Assembly (NCBI GenBank): GCA_000434535.1
Contig: FR878696.1
Span: 24,182 to 68,264, forward strand
Direction: 5' to 3'
DNA from: Collinsella sp. CAG:166
GTDB lineage: Bacteria; Actinomycetota; Coriobacteriia; Coriobacteriales; Coriobacteriaceae
DNA: 44,083 nt
Below are positions 32,340 through 40,498 of the stretch, in pieces. Each line of letters starts with the position of its first letter. The stretch's first letter is position 1. The position numbers were made by a program, and so were the translations under genes. Below the pieces are notes generated by a model, which saw nothing but the letters and a program-made list of their open reading frames with translations, did not search any database and was not told the origin of the DNA.

Positions 32340-33253
32340 TACAGCACGCCTCCGATCATCAGCAGCAGCTGCGCGGTAATGCAGCCAAAGATGAGCGAAT
32401 CGCTGCGGTCGAGCATGCCGCCGTGGCCCGGTATGAGATTGCCGGAATCTTTAACGCCCACACCGCGCTTGATACGCGACTCGATGAGGTCGCCGATAAC
32501 GCCCAGGATGGAGACGACCATGCCGCACAGCAGTGCATAGGGCAGGCTCAGCTTATAGAAGTGCGTTGCCCACAGGATGAGCCAGATCAAGACAGAGCCC
32601 AAAATGCCGCCGACAAAGCCTTCCCAGCTCTTTTTGGGTGAGATCTTGGGAACCATCTTATGCTTGCCGATGCGGCTGCCCACGATATAGGCAAACGAGT
32701 CGGAAACCCAAAGGGACGCGCAAACGCCCACCGAAAGCAGTGCGCCGGCAAAACCGGGCACGGCATCGCGCAGCAGCACGATAGCCGACAGCATAAAGCC
32801 AGTGTAGATAGGGCCCATGAGCGTCACGGCAACGTCAGAGATGCGAGTGCGCGGAGACCAGACATACCAGATACCAACCGCAAGCATCAAAGCGAACAGC
32901 AGGGCGTTCAACAGCAGCGAATCGCCCAGAGCCGAGAGCGGAAAGAGCACGGCGGCAGCGATACCAAGGCGCTCGTTGGCAACCTTGCCGTCGAGCCTCG
33001 TCATGCGGAAGAACTCATAGCAGCACAGACCGCTCATGACGGACACGAAGATGGCCGTGGGCACAATACCCAAAACCAGGCACAGGATAAAGACAACGGC
33101 ATAGACGATACCGGCGGCGGCACGGGTGATAAAGCCCGCCAGCCACGAACCGGAGCCGCTCTTCGCTGCAGGCGCCCCTGCAGCGGAAGCCTTACGCGCG
33201 GGCTTCGAGGAAGTAGGCGCCTTGGGAGCGGATGCCTTGGGACGTTCGGACAC
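32339..33253 (-). CDS. cdsA: Phosphatidate cytidylyltransferase
   Basis: Membrane enzyme making CDP-diacylglycerol from phosphatidate and CTP for phospholipid synthesis. It has 304 residues, with about 35 N-terminal residues rich in Ala, Pro, Lys and Ser (probably a cytoplasmic tail), then about eight membrane segments. The family signature near the C terminus reads SRIKRGVGVKDSGNLIPGHGGMLDRSDS. The stop overlaps the dxr ATG by one base, and the start lies 2 bp after the uppS stop. Confidence 0.94.
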   Translation of the reverse strand: MSERPKASAPKAPTSSKPARKASAAGAPAAKSGSGSWLAGFITRAAAGIVYAVVFILCLVLGIVPTAIFVSVMSGLCCYEFFRMTRLDGKVANERLGIAAAVLFPLSALGDSLLLNALLFALMLAVGIWYVWSPRTRISDVAVTLMGPIYTGFMLSAIVLLRDAVPGFAGALLSVGVCASLWVSDSFAYIVGSRIGKHKMVPKISPKKSWEGFVGGILGSVLIWLILWATHFYKLSLPYALLCGMVVSILGVIGDLIESRIKRGVGVKDSGNLIPGHGGMLDRSDSLIFGCITAQLLLMIGGVL

Positions 33254-33255
33254 GA

Positions 33256-34050
33256 TTAAGCCTCCTCGGTCTTGCTCAGTCCACCAAACCTACGGTCGCG
33301 ACCCTGGTAGGCCAAAATGGCGTCGACAAGGCCCCAGCGGTCAAAGTCGGGCCAATAGGTATCGGTGACATAGAACTCGGAATAGGCAACCTGCCACAGC
33401 AGATAGTTCGAAAGACGAAGCTCGCCAGAGGTGCGAATCACAAGCTCCGGATCGGGCAGCCCAGCGGTGTACAGGTGCGAAGCCACCATATCATCGTCGA
33501 TAGCGGCGGGATCGATCTTGCCGGCAGCCGCATCAAGCGCGATCTGGCGGACAGCGCGGGTGATCTCAGCACGGGCACCGTAGTTAACGGCCAGCGCCAG
33601 CGTCATACCGGTATGGTCGGCGCACTCGGCAAGGCCGCGCTCAAAGACGTCGCGGGTCTTCTTGGGCAGCGCGGAAATATCGCCCAAAAAGACAACGCGA
33701 ACATTCTCGCGCTTAAGCAGCGGCAGCTCATCGATAAACGTCTTGGCAAACAGGTGCATCAGAACGTTGACTTCGTGCTGCGGACGATTCCAGTTTTCGG
33801 TCGAAAATGCATAGGCCGAAAGCACGTCGACGCCCAGGCGCACGCAGGCGGTAATGATCTCGCGCAGAGAGACGATGCCGGCCTTGTGTCCTTCGGTGCG
33901 GGCAAGACCGCGCGCCGTGGCCCAACGGCCGTTGCCGTCCATGATGCACGAAATATGGTGCGGAATGTTATTGAGGTCAAGGTCGGAAAAACCGACGCCC
34001 GCAGGGGCGTCGGCAAAGTACTCGACCAGTTTATGCTCGTCGTATTGCAC
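33256..34050 (-). CDS. uppS: Isoprenyl transferase (undecaprenyl diphosphate synthase)
   Basis: Adds isopentenyl units in cis to farnesyl diphosphate, giving the C55 carrier lipid for peptidoglycan. The signature CIMDGNGRWA with the catalytic Asp is near 35-44. Others are AFSTENWNRP, and IRTSGELRLSNYLLWQVAYSEFYVTDTYWPDF near the C terminus. It has 264 residues; chain length of the product cannot be read from sequence. The start is GTG 34050, two bases after the frr stop, with GGAGAT upstream inside frr. Clustered with cdsA and MEP genes that supply its substrate. Confidence 0.95.
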   Translation of the reverse strand: MQYDEHKLVEYFADAPAGVGFSDLDLNNIPHHISCIMDGNGRWATARGLARTEGHKAGIVSLREIITACVRLGVDVLSAYAFSTENWNRPQHEVNVLMHLFAKTFIDELPLLKRENVRVVFLGDISALPKKTRDVFERGLAECADHTGMTLALAVNYGARAEITRAVRQIALDAAAGKIDPAAIDDDMVASHLYTAGLPDPELVIRTSGELRLSNYLLWQVAYSEFYVTDTYWPDFDRWGLVDAILAYQGRDRRFGGLSKTEEA

Positions 34051-34051
34051 C

Positions 34052-34588
34052 TTAGATCTCCATGACCTCGGCTTCTTTTTCCTTCAGAAGCTCCTCAACC
34101 TTGGCAACATACTCGTCGGTATGCTTCTGGACCTTGGCCTGCTCGCGACGGACATCGTCCTCGGTGAGCTCCTCGTCGCGCTCGAGCTTATTGTTAAAGT
34201 CGCGGCGGATGTTGCGGATGGAGACCTTGGCCTGCTCGGCGTACTCGCGGCACTCCTTAACGAGCTCGCGGCGACGCTCCTCGGTGGGAGCCGGGAACGG
34301 CAGACGCACGACGGTACCATCGGAGTTGGGGGTAATGCCCAGGTCGGAGGCACTGATGGCCTTGACGATGGCATTGATGAGCGCCTTATCCCACGGCTCG
34401 ATAAGCAGCATATGGGCCTCGGGGGTCTTAACGGCGGCAACCTGCGTGACGGGTGTGGGAACACCGTAGTAGTCGACGGTGATGTCAGACAGGATGTTGG
34501 CGTTAGCGCGGCCAGTGCGGACCTTGGAGAAATTGTGCTTGAGGGACTCGAGCGACTTGTCCATGTGGGCGGTGATGTTCTCTGCCAT
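34052..34588 (-). CDS. frr: Ribosome recycling factor
   Basis: Splits post-termination ribosomes together with EF-G. The 178 residues start with HMDKSLESLKHNFSKVRTGRAN and include PWDKALINAIVKAI, RLPFPAPTEERRRELVK and a long charged C-terminal helix, the two-domain RRF pattern. The start is ATG 34588; its AGGAGG site lies inside the last codons of pyrH, 3 bp upstream, so the two are coupled. Confidence 0.97.
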   Translation of the reverse strand: MAENITAHMDKSLESLKHNFSKVRTGRANANILSDITVDYYGVPTPVTQVAAVKTPEAHMLLIEPWDKALINAIVKAISASDLGITPNSDGTVVRLPFPAPTEERRRELVKECREYAEQAKVSIRNIRRDFNNKLERDEELTEDDVRREQAKVQKHTDEYVAKVEELLKEKEAEVMEI

Positions 34589-34590
34589 GC

Positions 34591-35313
34591 TTAATCCTCC
34601 TGATAGACGAGCGTGCCGACGGGCTCACCCGCGAGCGCGCGCTTGACGGTGTCCTCGCCATCGATGTTGAGGACCAAAATGGGCATACGGTTGTCCTGGC
34701 AAAGAGCCGTAGCCGTGGAATCCATAACCTGCAGGCCGCGAACGAGCACCTCATGATAGGTGATCTTGTCAAAGCGGACGGCGTCGGCGCACTTGACGGG
34801 ATCATTGTCGTAGATGCCATCAACCTTGGTGGCTTTAATGAGAATCTCGGCACCGATCTCGCAGGCGCGAAGGGCCGCGGCGGTGTCAGTCGTAAAGTAC
34901 GGATTACCCGATCCGGCGGCAAAGATAACGACGTTGCCCTTGGACAGGTGGTTGATGGCGCGACGGCGAATATAGGGCTCGCAGATCTCGTTCATCTGGA
35001 TAGCGCTCATCACGCGGCAGGGAACATCGTTGTGCTCGAAGGCATCCTGCAGGGCAAGCGCGTTCATAACGGTAGCGAGCATGCCCATGTAATCGGCCTG
35101 GGCGCGGTCCATACCACCGGCGGCGCCGGCCATGCCGCGGAAAATATTGCCGCCGCCGACAACGACGCCAACCTCATGACCAACGGCGAGCAGCTCCTTG
35201 ACCTGCTTGGCAAGATGATCGGTAACCTTGGGGTCGATGCCGTAGTTGCCATCGCCCATCAGCGCTTCACCGGAGAGCTTCAGAAGCACGCGTTTATATC
35301 GGATGTCGGACAA
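34591..35313 (-). CDS. pyrH: UMP kinase
   Basis: Bacterial hexameric UMP kinase of the amino acid kinase family, making UDP from UMP; usually activated by GTP and inhibited by UTP. Signatures are the N-terminal LKLSGEALMG, GGGNIFRG, the UMP-site segment near QMNEICEPYIRRRAINHL and GTGNP-type AAGSGNPYFTTDTAAALR. 240 residues. The start is TTG 35313 with GGAGG six bases upstream, a weak start codon that may restrain its level relative to tsf. The tsf terminator lies just upstream at 35378-35406, so pyrH may have its own promoter or rely on read-through. Confidence 0.95.
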   Translation of the reverse strand: MSDIRYKRVLLKLSGEALMGDGNYGIDPKVTDHLAKQVKELLAVGHEVGVVVGGGNIFRGMAGAAGGMDRAQADYMGMLATVMNALALQDAFEHNDVPCRVMSAIQMNEICEPYIRRRAINHLSKGNVVIFAAGSGNPYFTTDTAAALRACEIGAEILIKATKVDGIYDNDPVKCADAVRFDKITYHEVLVRGLQVMDSTATALCQDNRMPILVLNIDGEDTVKRALAGEPVGTLVYQED

Positions 35314-35377
35314 AGCGATCCTCCTTTAATTAGACTCATAACATAATATCAAAGGCTTAACGGAGAGCCATGAAAAA

Positions 35378-35406
35378 GCAGGCTGTGAGTAAAACCCACA
35401 GCCTGC
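35378..35406 (-). terminator. Terminator between tsf and pyrH
   Basis: Perfect 10-bp stem (35378-35387 with 35397-35406) and a 9-nt loop, followed on the minus strand by TTTTT, 25 bp past the tsf stop. It should limit transcription from rpsB-tsf into pyrH-frr, separating abundant translation factors from the lower-expressed genes. Confidence 0.9.
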
Positions 35407-35430
35407 TCATTACCAGCTACAAGAGCTTAT

Positions 35431-36300
35431 TTACTCGCCACGGACCAGACGGTCAAAGGCAACGACGGTAATGGTGTCGCCGAGCTCCTTGGAGACCTGC
35501 TCAGCGTACTTCTTGATGGTGAGGGAGCTGTCCTTGATGAACTCCTGCTCGGTGAGCACGGACTGCTTGTAGAACTTCTCCAGACGGCCAACAGCCATCT
35601 TCTCCTGGATAGCCTCGGGCTTACCGGACTCGGCAGCCTGAGCCATGTAGATCTGCTTCTCGTGCTCGACGGTCTCAGCCGGAACCTGATCGCGGGTAGC
35701 GCAGATCGGGGCGACGGCGGCAACCTGAAGGGCAACGTCGTGAGCAAAGGTCTTGAAGGACTCAGCCTGAGCGGTCTCGGCCTTCTCGAAAGCGAACTCG
35801 ACGAGAACGCCGATCTTACCACCCATGTGGATGTAAGAAGCGAGAGCGCCGTTCTCAGCCTTGCGGGCGGCGAAGCGGGAGATCTTCATGTTCTCGCCCA
35901 TGATGTGAATCATCTCGGTGAGCTCGGAGGAAACGGTCTCCTCGCCCATCGGCTTCTCGAGCAGAGCGTCGACGTCAGCAGGCTCGGTGGTAGCGACAAC
36001 CTCAGCGACCTTGGAAGCAAAGCCGGTGAACTTGGCGTTGGAGCCGACAAAGTCGGTCTCGCAGGAGAGCTCGAGCAGAGCGCCGGTCTTGCCGTCCTCG
36101 GAGACGAACGCGGCGACAGCGCCCTCGTTGGTCTCACGGCCAGCCTTCTTGGCAGCCTTGGCGAGGCCGTTCTTGCGCAGAACGTCGACAGCGGCGTCCA
36201 TGTCGCCGTCAGCCTCGACGAGAGCCTTCTTGCACTCCATCATCGGGGAGTCGGTCATCTCGCGGAGCTGCTTGACCATAGCGGCGGTAATCTGGGCCAT
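35431..36300 (-). CDS. tsf: Elongation factor Ts
   Basis: Nucleotide exchange factor that regenerates EF-Tu-GTP. The N-terminal UBA-like domain has VKQLREMTDSPMMECKKALVEADGDMDAAVDVLRKNG (about 8-44), and the core carries ALLELSCETDFV and VALQVAA. 289 residues, the long form. The start is ATG 36300 with AAAGGA upstream; codons further up are not preceded by a site. It follows rpsB by 45 bp, the near-universal rpsB-tsf pair. Confidence 0.96.
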   Translation of the reverse strand: MAQITAAMVKQLREMTDSPMMECKKALVEADGDMDAAVDVLRKNGLAKAAKKAGRETNEGAVAAFVSEDGKTGALLELSCETDFVGSNAKFTGFASKVAEVVATTEPADVDALLEKPMGEETVSSELTEMIHIMGENMKISRFAARKAENGALASYIHMGGKIGVLVEFAFEKAETAQAESFKTFAHDVALQVAAVAPICATRDQVPAETVEHEKQIYMAQAAESGKPEAIQEKMAVGRLEKFYKQSVLTEQEFIKDSSLTIKKYAEQVSKELGDTITVVAFDRLVRGE

Positions 36301-36345
36301 TGTGGTTCCTTTCAAAGAGATGAAAAAGAATTAACTAAGACTGAT

Positions 36346-37074
36346 TTACTCGGCCTTGGGCTCAGCGGCCATCTCGGCCTCGGAGACCTGCTCCTTGCCA
36401 GAGCCAGCGAGGCAGGCGTCAGCCATGAGCTCGCACATAAGGGTGACAGCGGAGATAGCGTCATCGTTGCAGGGGATGCCGTACTCGACCTCGTCGGGAT
36501 CGGAGTTGGTGTCGATCAGGGCGACGACGGGGATGTTCAGGCGCTGAGCCTCCTTGATGGCGTTCTCCTCGCGCTTGGTGTCGATGACGAAGAGAGCCTG
36601 GGGCAGACCCTTCATGTCGCGGGCGCCACCGAGGTTGGTCTGGAGCTTAGTGAGCTCCTTGCCGAGAACAGCCTGCTCCTTCTTGGGCAGAACAGCCATG
36701 CGGCCGTCCTCGACCATGGCCTCGAGCTCCTCCATGCGGTTGATGCGGGAGCGGATGGTGACGAAGTTGGTCAGCATACCGCCGAGCCAACGCTGGTTGA
36801 TGTAAGGCATGTTGGCGCGCTCAGCAGCGTTCTTGACGGCCTCCTGAGCCTGCTTCTTGGTGCCGACGAACAGCACGTTGCCACCCTTGGCGACGTTCTT
36901 GACGAAGGTGTAGGCCTGGTCGGCGTCGAGGATGGTCTGCTTGAGGTCGAGGATGTAGATGCCATTGCGCTCACCGAAGATGAACGGCTTCATCTTGGGG
37001 TTCCAGCGACGGGTCTGGTGACCGAAGTGGCAGCCGGCCTCGAGCAGGGTGCGGATATTAATCTTGGTAGCCAT
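36346..37074 (-). CDS. rpsB: 30S ribosomal protein S2
   Basis: Small-subunit protein bound at the head-body junction with S1 contacts in other bacteria. The 242 residues include LLEAGCHFGHQTRRWNPKM, GIYILDLKQT, WLGGMLTNF and the C-terminal IPVVALIDTNSDPDEV. An acidic tail ends it. The start is ATG 37074 with AGGAGG six bases upstream. It heads the rpsB-tsf unit with a strong promoter at 37216-37244 and a leader of about 135 nt. Confidence 0.97.
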   Translation of the reverse strand: MATKINIRTLLEAGCHFGHQTRRWNPKMKPFIFGERNGIYILDLKQTILDADQAYTFVKNVAKGGNVLFVGTKKQAQEAVKNAAERANMPYINQRWLGGMLTNFVTIRSRINRMEELEAMVEDGRMAVLPKKEQAVLGKELTKLQTNLGGARDMKGLPQALFVIDTKREENAIKEAQRLNIPVVALIDTNSDPDEVEYGIPCNDDAISAVTLMCELMADACLAGSGKEQVSEAEMAAEPKAE

Positions 37075-37210
37075 GTTAAACCTCCTGTGGTTTGCCTCCG
37101 CGCGGGGTCATCCTCCAAAACCAACCCGGACATGTGCTACCAAAGCCCGGGCACCACGGTATGAAGTAGCCGCGCGTGCGTGATAAAAACATGTTGCCGT
37201 GAAGCAACCC
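37075..37210 (-). promoter_or_regulatory. Long 5' leader of rpsB
   Basis: Roughly 135 nt between the likely transcription start and the rpsB ATG. It is G+C-rich, with short complementary segments such as GGTTT/AAACC around the CCGCGCGG palindrome near 37095-37110. S2 autogenous leaders are known in several phyla; I could not match a specific conserved fold here. Confidence 0.3.
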
Positions 37211-37215
37211 GATGA

Positions 37216-37244
37216 ATGATAGCAGGAATGCCTCTTCCTGCCAA
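37216..37244 (-). promoter_or_regulatory. Promoter of rpsB-tsf
   Basis: Best promoter in the window: minus-strand -35 TTGGCA (37239-37244), a 17-bp spacer and -10 TATCAT (37216-37221). The -10 is preceded by TGC, so it is also an extended -10. It lies 50 bp past the xerC stop. Confidence 0.75.
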
Positions 37245-37293
37245 CCCGCAATCAAAACCACACACCTGAGTGCGGCGCGGGACGTCCCAGCCA

Positions 37294-38214
37294 CTATTCG
37301 CCGCGGGGATGGGCTTGAGCCACGGCACGTTTGAGCCGATCGGGCGTGAGATGCGTGTAGATTTGCGTCGTGGACAGGCTCGCATGACCCAGCAGCTCTT
37401 GAACCGAGCGCAAGTCCGCACCGCCCTCGAGCAAGTCGGTCGCAAAGGTATGGCGCATCGCATGCGGGGCGATGTCGGCCGGAATGCCGGCGAGCGTCGC
37501 CAGCGTATGGAACCGCCGCCGGAGCATGGCGGCGCTCATGCGATTGCCGCGCGCCGATATAAGCAGCGGATGCGGCCCGGTAGCGAGGTCACGGCGCTTT
37601 GCCCGAGCGAGCAACTCCGGCCTCCCCTCCTCAATATAGAGACGCGTCACCTCGAGCGCACGACAATACAGAGGGACGATACGTTCTTTGCTCCCCTTGC
37701 CCCACAGGCGCAGCGTGCGTTCGGACCAAGCGATGGACTCCACATTGAGTGCTGCGAGCTCAGAGATACGAGCACCCGAGGCATAGAGCAGCTCGAGCAT
37801 CGCCGCATCGCGCAGTCCCGCGGGCGTCGAGGTATCAGGCGTCTTGAGCAGCGCCTCCACCTGTTGAGTCGTAAGGACGCCCGGCAGGTCGCGCGGCAGC
37901 TTGGGCGATGCGATCGCCGAGACCGCATCGCCCTCGACAATCCCCTCGGCAGCCATCCACCGATAGAGTGAGCGAATGGCAGACAGGTGTGCCGCAAGGG
38001 TCCGAGCCGCCACCTGGCCACGCGACAGCTCGGCCAAATAGGAACGAACGGTCCGTACGTCGGCGGCGCGAGCGTCGATGCCCTCGCGTTCGCACCACGC
38101 AGCAAAGCGCTCCAGCCTCGAGCCATAGGCTGTCACCGTGTTGGGAGAAAGTCCCTCAACACGTGCGATATAGGCGATAAACGAGTCGACGGTGTCGTAC
38201 AGGTCAAAAGCTAT
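37294..38214 (-). CDS. xerC: Tyrosine recombinase XerC/XerD family, probable ATA start
   Basis: Chromosome-dimer resolvase of the Xer family. The N-terminal SAM-like DNA-binding domain is followed by the catalytic domain with the full R-K-H-R-H-Y set: Arg in GARISEL, Lys in GKGSKERIVPL, HAMRH, and LLGHASLSTTQIYTHL carrying the nucleophile Tyr286 (numbered from 38214). The first ATG/GTG/TTG in frame is GTG 38136, which would remove the conserved start of the family. The coding signal continues upstream (DTVDSFIAYIARVEGLSPNT) to ATA 38214, nine bases after GGAGG, with no standard start in between. I therefore give 306 residues from ATA; a sequencing difference is the alternative. Its site after trmFO fits xerC. 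Confidence 0.85.
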   Translation of the reverse strand: MAFDLYDTVDSFIAYIARVEGLSPNTVTAYGSRLERFAAWCEREGIDARAADVRTVRSYLAELSRGQVAARTLAAHLSAIRSLYRWMAAEGIVEGDAVSAIASPKLPRDLPGVLTTQQVEALLKTPDTSTPAGLRDAAMLELLYASGARISELAALNVESIAWSERTLRLWGKGSKERIVPLYCRALEVTRLYIEEGRPELLARAKRRDLATGPHPLLISARGNRMSAAMLRRRFHTLATLAGIPADIAPHAMRHTFATDLLEGGADLRSVQELLGHASLSTTQIYTHLTPDRLKRAVAQAHPRGE

Positions 38215-39548
38215 GACCGGTCGCCTCCAAACAGATCGGGGCGAGTGGCCAGATAGGCATCAAGGGCCTCGAGGGCGCGATCCGCATAAGCCTGGTAGCG
38301 GTCGCGTTTGCTGCGGCGCTTACCATCCTCGAGCGGCGGCACCAGGCCAAAGTTGACATGCATAGGCTGATAGCCCACGGTGGCAGGATCGGTCGCATAG
38401 CCCACGAGCGCGCCCAGAGCGCCCACGCGCGGTAGCTCGACGCCCGCGGCACCGATAGCCTCGGCATAGGTGTTGAGCGCGGCGAGCAGCCCCGTCGCCA
38501 CGGCCTCCATGTACCCCTCGGTGCCGGTGATCTGACCGGCCAGGCGCACACCGGTACCGGGTACGGCAAAGGTGCCATCGAGCACGTGCGGGGCGTCGAC
38601 AAAGGTATTGCGGTGCATGACACCGTAGCGGAAGAACTCAGCGTTCTCCAGGCCCGGCACCATATGGAAGACGCGCTTCTGCTCGCCAAAGGTCAGGTTG
38701 GTCTGGAAGCCCACCAGGTTATAGGCGGTCTTCTCCTTGTTCTCGGCACGCAGCTGAATCGCCGCCCAAGGGCGACGTCCGGTACGCGGGTCGGTGAGGC
38801 CGACGGGCTTCATGGCGCCAAAGCGAATAGCGTCCTTGCCGGTGCGCGCAACCTCCTCGGCAGGCTGGCAGGCCTGGAACAGATCGCCGCCCTCAAAGTC
38901 CTTGAGCACCACGCGGTCGGCCGTGGTGAGCGCCTCGATAAAGGCCTCGTACTCCTCTTTGTTGAGCGGGGCGTTGAGATAGTCGCCGCTCCCCTGCTCC
39001 TCGTAGCGCGACTGCGAGAACAGCACGTCCATATCGAGCGTGGAGGCATCGACGATCGGAGCCGCGGCATCGAAGAACGCAAGGGCGTCGCCGCCGACGA
39101 GCTTCATGACCTCTTCGCTCAGCGCCGGCGAGCACAAGGGGCCCGCGGCAATGACCACGTGACCCTCGGGAATCTGCGTGACCTCGCCGTGAATGATCTC
39201 GATATTGGGACGGGCGGCAACCTCGGCCTCGACAAGCTCGGAAAACTTGACGCGGTCGACCGCCAGGGCGCCACCGGCGGGAACAGCCGCGCGATGGGCG
39301 CAATCGAGCAGCACCGAACCCATACGCTCGAGCTCGGCTTTTAGTAGGCCAGCAGCGGAATCTGGACGGGTCGACTTAAACGAATTGGAGCAGACGAGCT
39401 CTGCCAGGTGATCGGTATGGTGGGCCGGGGAGCTCACCTGGGGGCGCATCTCGCACAGCTTTACGGCAAACCCGCGGTCTGCCAGCTGGATCGCGCATTC
39501 CGAACCCGCCAGACCGCCACCGATAACCGTCACCTGATCGAACTGCAT
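38211..39548 (-). CDS. trmFO: Folate-dependent tRNA m5U54 methyltransferase TrmFO
   Basis: FAD- and methylenetetrahydrofolate-dependent enzyme that makes m5U54 in the T-loop of tRNA, the Gram-positive alternative to SAM-dependent TrmA. FAD-binding VIGGGLAGSECA is at about 8-19. Other signatures are LVCSNSFKS, the substrate and FAD region with YLNAPLNKEEYEAF, and C-terminal AGQITGTEGYMEA. 445 residues. The start is ATG 39548 with AAAGG nine bases upstream. It follows dprA by 14 bp; topA, often between dprA and trmFO in other Gram-positive genomes, is absent here. The stop lies inside the proposed xerC start region. Confidence 0.95.
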   Translation of the reverse strand: MQFDQVTVIGGGLAGSECAIQLADRGFAVKLCEMRPQVSSPAHHTDHLAELVCSNSFKSTRPDSAAGLLKAELERMGSVLLDCAHRAAVPAGGALAVDRVKFSELVEAEVAARPNIEIIHGEVTQIPEGHVVIAAGPLCSPALSEEVMKLVGGDALAFFDAAAPIVDASTLDMDVLFSQSRYEEQGSGDYLNAPLNKEEYEAFIEALTTADRVVLKDFEGGDLFQACQPAEEVARTGKDAIRFGAMKPVGLTDPRTGRRPWAAIQLRAENKEKTAYNLVGFQTNLTFGEQKRVFHMVPGLENAEFFRYGVMHRNTFVDAPHVLDGTFAVPGTGVRLAGQITGTEGYMEAVATGLLAALNTYAEAIGAAGVELPRVGALGALVGYATDPATVGYQPMHVNFGLVPPLEDGKRRSKRDRYQAYADRALEALDAYLATRPDLFGGDRS

Positions 39549-39562
39549 CTGCAAACACCTTT

Positions 39563-40498
39563 CTAATTGACACGTTTTCCATTGTGACCGAAGGGCGTCT
39601 GGGCGTGAAGGGCAAACTTGGAGGGCGCATACCTTCCATCCATCATGCGCTCGATAAGACCCTCGAGTTCAAGCGAACCCAAGAGTTTGAGTACGCCGAC
39701 AGCATCGAGTGAGACGAGCGCCGCGATGTCGTCGACCTTGAGCGGAGAGGCGATGAGCGCATGCATCACGGTCTGCTGTGTTGGATTCAGGTCGGCAATG
39801 CCGGGAGCATCGGGGCGCGAGTAGCGCAGGGTGCCGTAGATGCGTGAGATTGCCATCTCGATAGATTCCTCGTCGATGATGCAGCAGGCACCGTTTGCAA
39901 TGAGGTAATTCGTGCCACGCGACTCGGGCGATAGGATCGACCCCGGCACGGCAAGAAGTTCGCGCCCCAAATCCATAGCAGCCTCGGCTGTAGAAAACGT
40001 CCCGGAAGGCATACCCGCTTCGGATACAAAGAGGGCTTGCGACAGGGCCGCGATCACGCGATTGCGGCGCGGAAAGGCAAACTTGCGCGGACCCATGCCC
40101 CACGGAGAGATCGACACGACCGCGCCACCCGTATCGAGCGTGCGTGTAATAAGCCCCGCACTCGAACGCGGGTAGACCACGTCAGCGCCCGTCCCCAGCA
40201 CCACGACATGTTTGCCGCCGGCGTTGACCGCAGCCCAACCCGAGGCCTGGTCACAACCGACCGCGCCGCCCGAAACTACCGTCACTCCCGCCTCGACCGC
40301 CACCTTTGCCGCAAGCTCTGCCACGGCAAGACCATACGGCGAGGCCTTGCGCGCGCCGATGATGGAGAGCGCGGGCGTCGAAAGCACCTCGGGGTTGCCA
40401 CGCACATAAAGCGTCTGGGGTATATCAGAAAGCTCCAAAACGGTCTCGGGATACAACGCATCGCCTGGATGCAGCTCGAAGGTCCCCTCGGCCATCAT
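39563..40498 (-). CDS. dprA: DNA processing protein DprA
   Basis: Loads RecA on incoming single-stranded DNA during transformation. The Rossmann-like core has YPETVLELSDIPQTLYVRGN, SGGAVGCDQASGWAAVNAGG, RNRVIAALSQALFVSEA and the PGSILSPESRGTNYLIANGA segment. A C-terminal winged-helix domain (about 235-300, LNPTQQTVMHALIASPLKVDDIAALV) follows. It lacks the N-terminal SAM-like extension of some homologues; 311 residues. The ATG at 40498 overlaps the comM stop by 4 bp (ATGA), with GGAGGG upstream inside comM. Its operon carries the same upstream box as comEA. Confidence 0.94.
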   Translation of the reverse strand: MMAEGTFELHPGDALYPETVLELSDIPQTLYVRGNPEVLSTPALSIIGARKASPYGLAVAELAAKVAVEAGVTVVSGGAVGCDQASGWAAVNAGGKHVVVLGTGADVVYPRSSAGLITRTLDTGGAVVSISPWGMGPRKFAFPRRNRVIAALSQALFVSEAGMPSGTFSTAEAAMDLGRELLAVPGSILSPESRGTNYLIANGACCIIDEESIEMAISRIYGTLRYSRPDAPGIADLNPTQQTVMHALIASPLKVDDIAALVSLDAVGVLKLLGSLELEGLIERMMDGRYAPSKFALHAQTPFGHNGKRVN

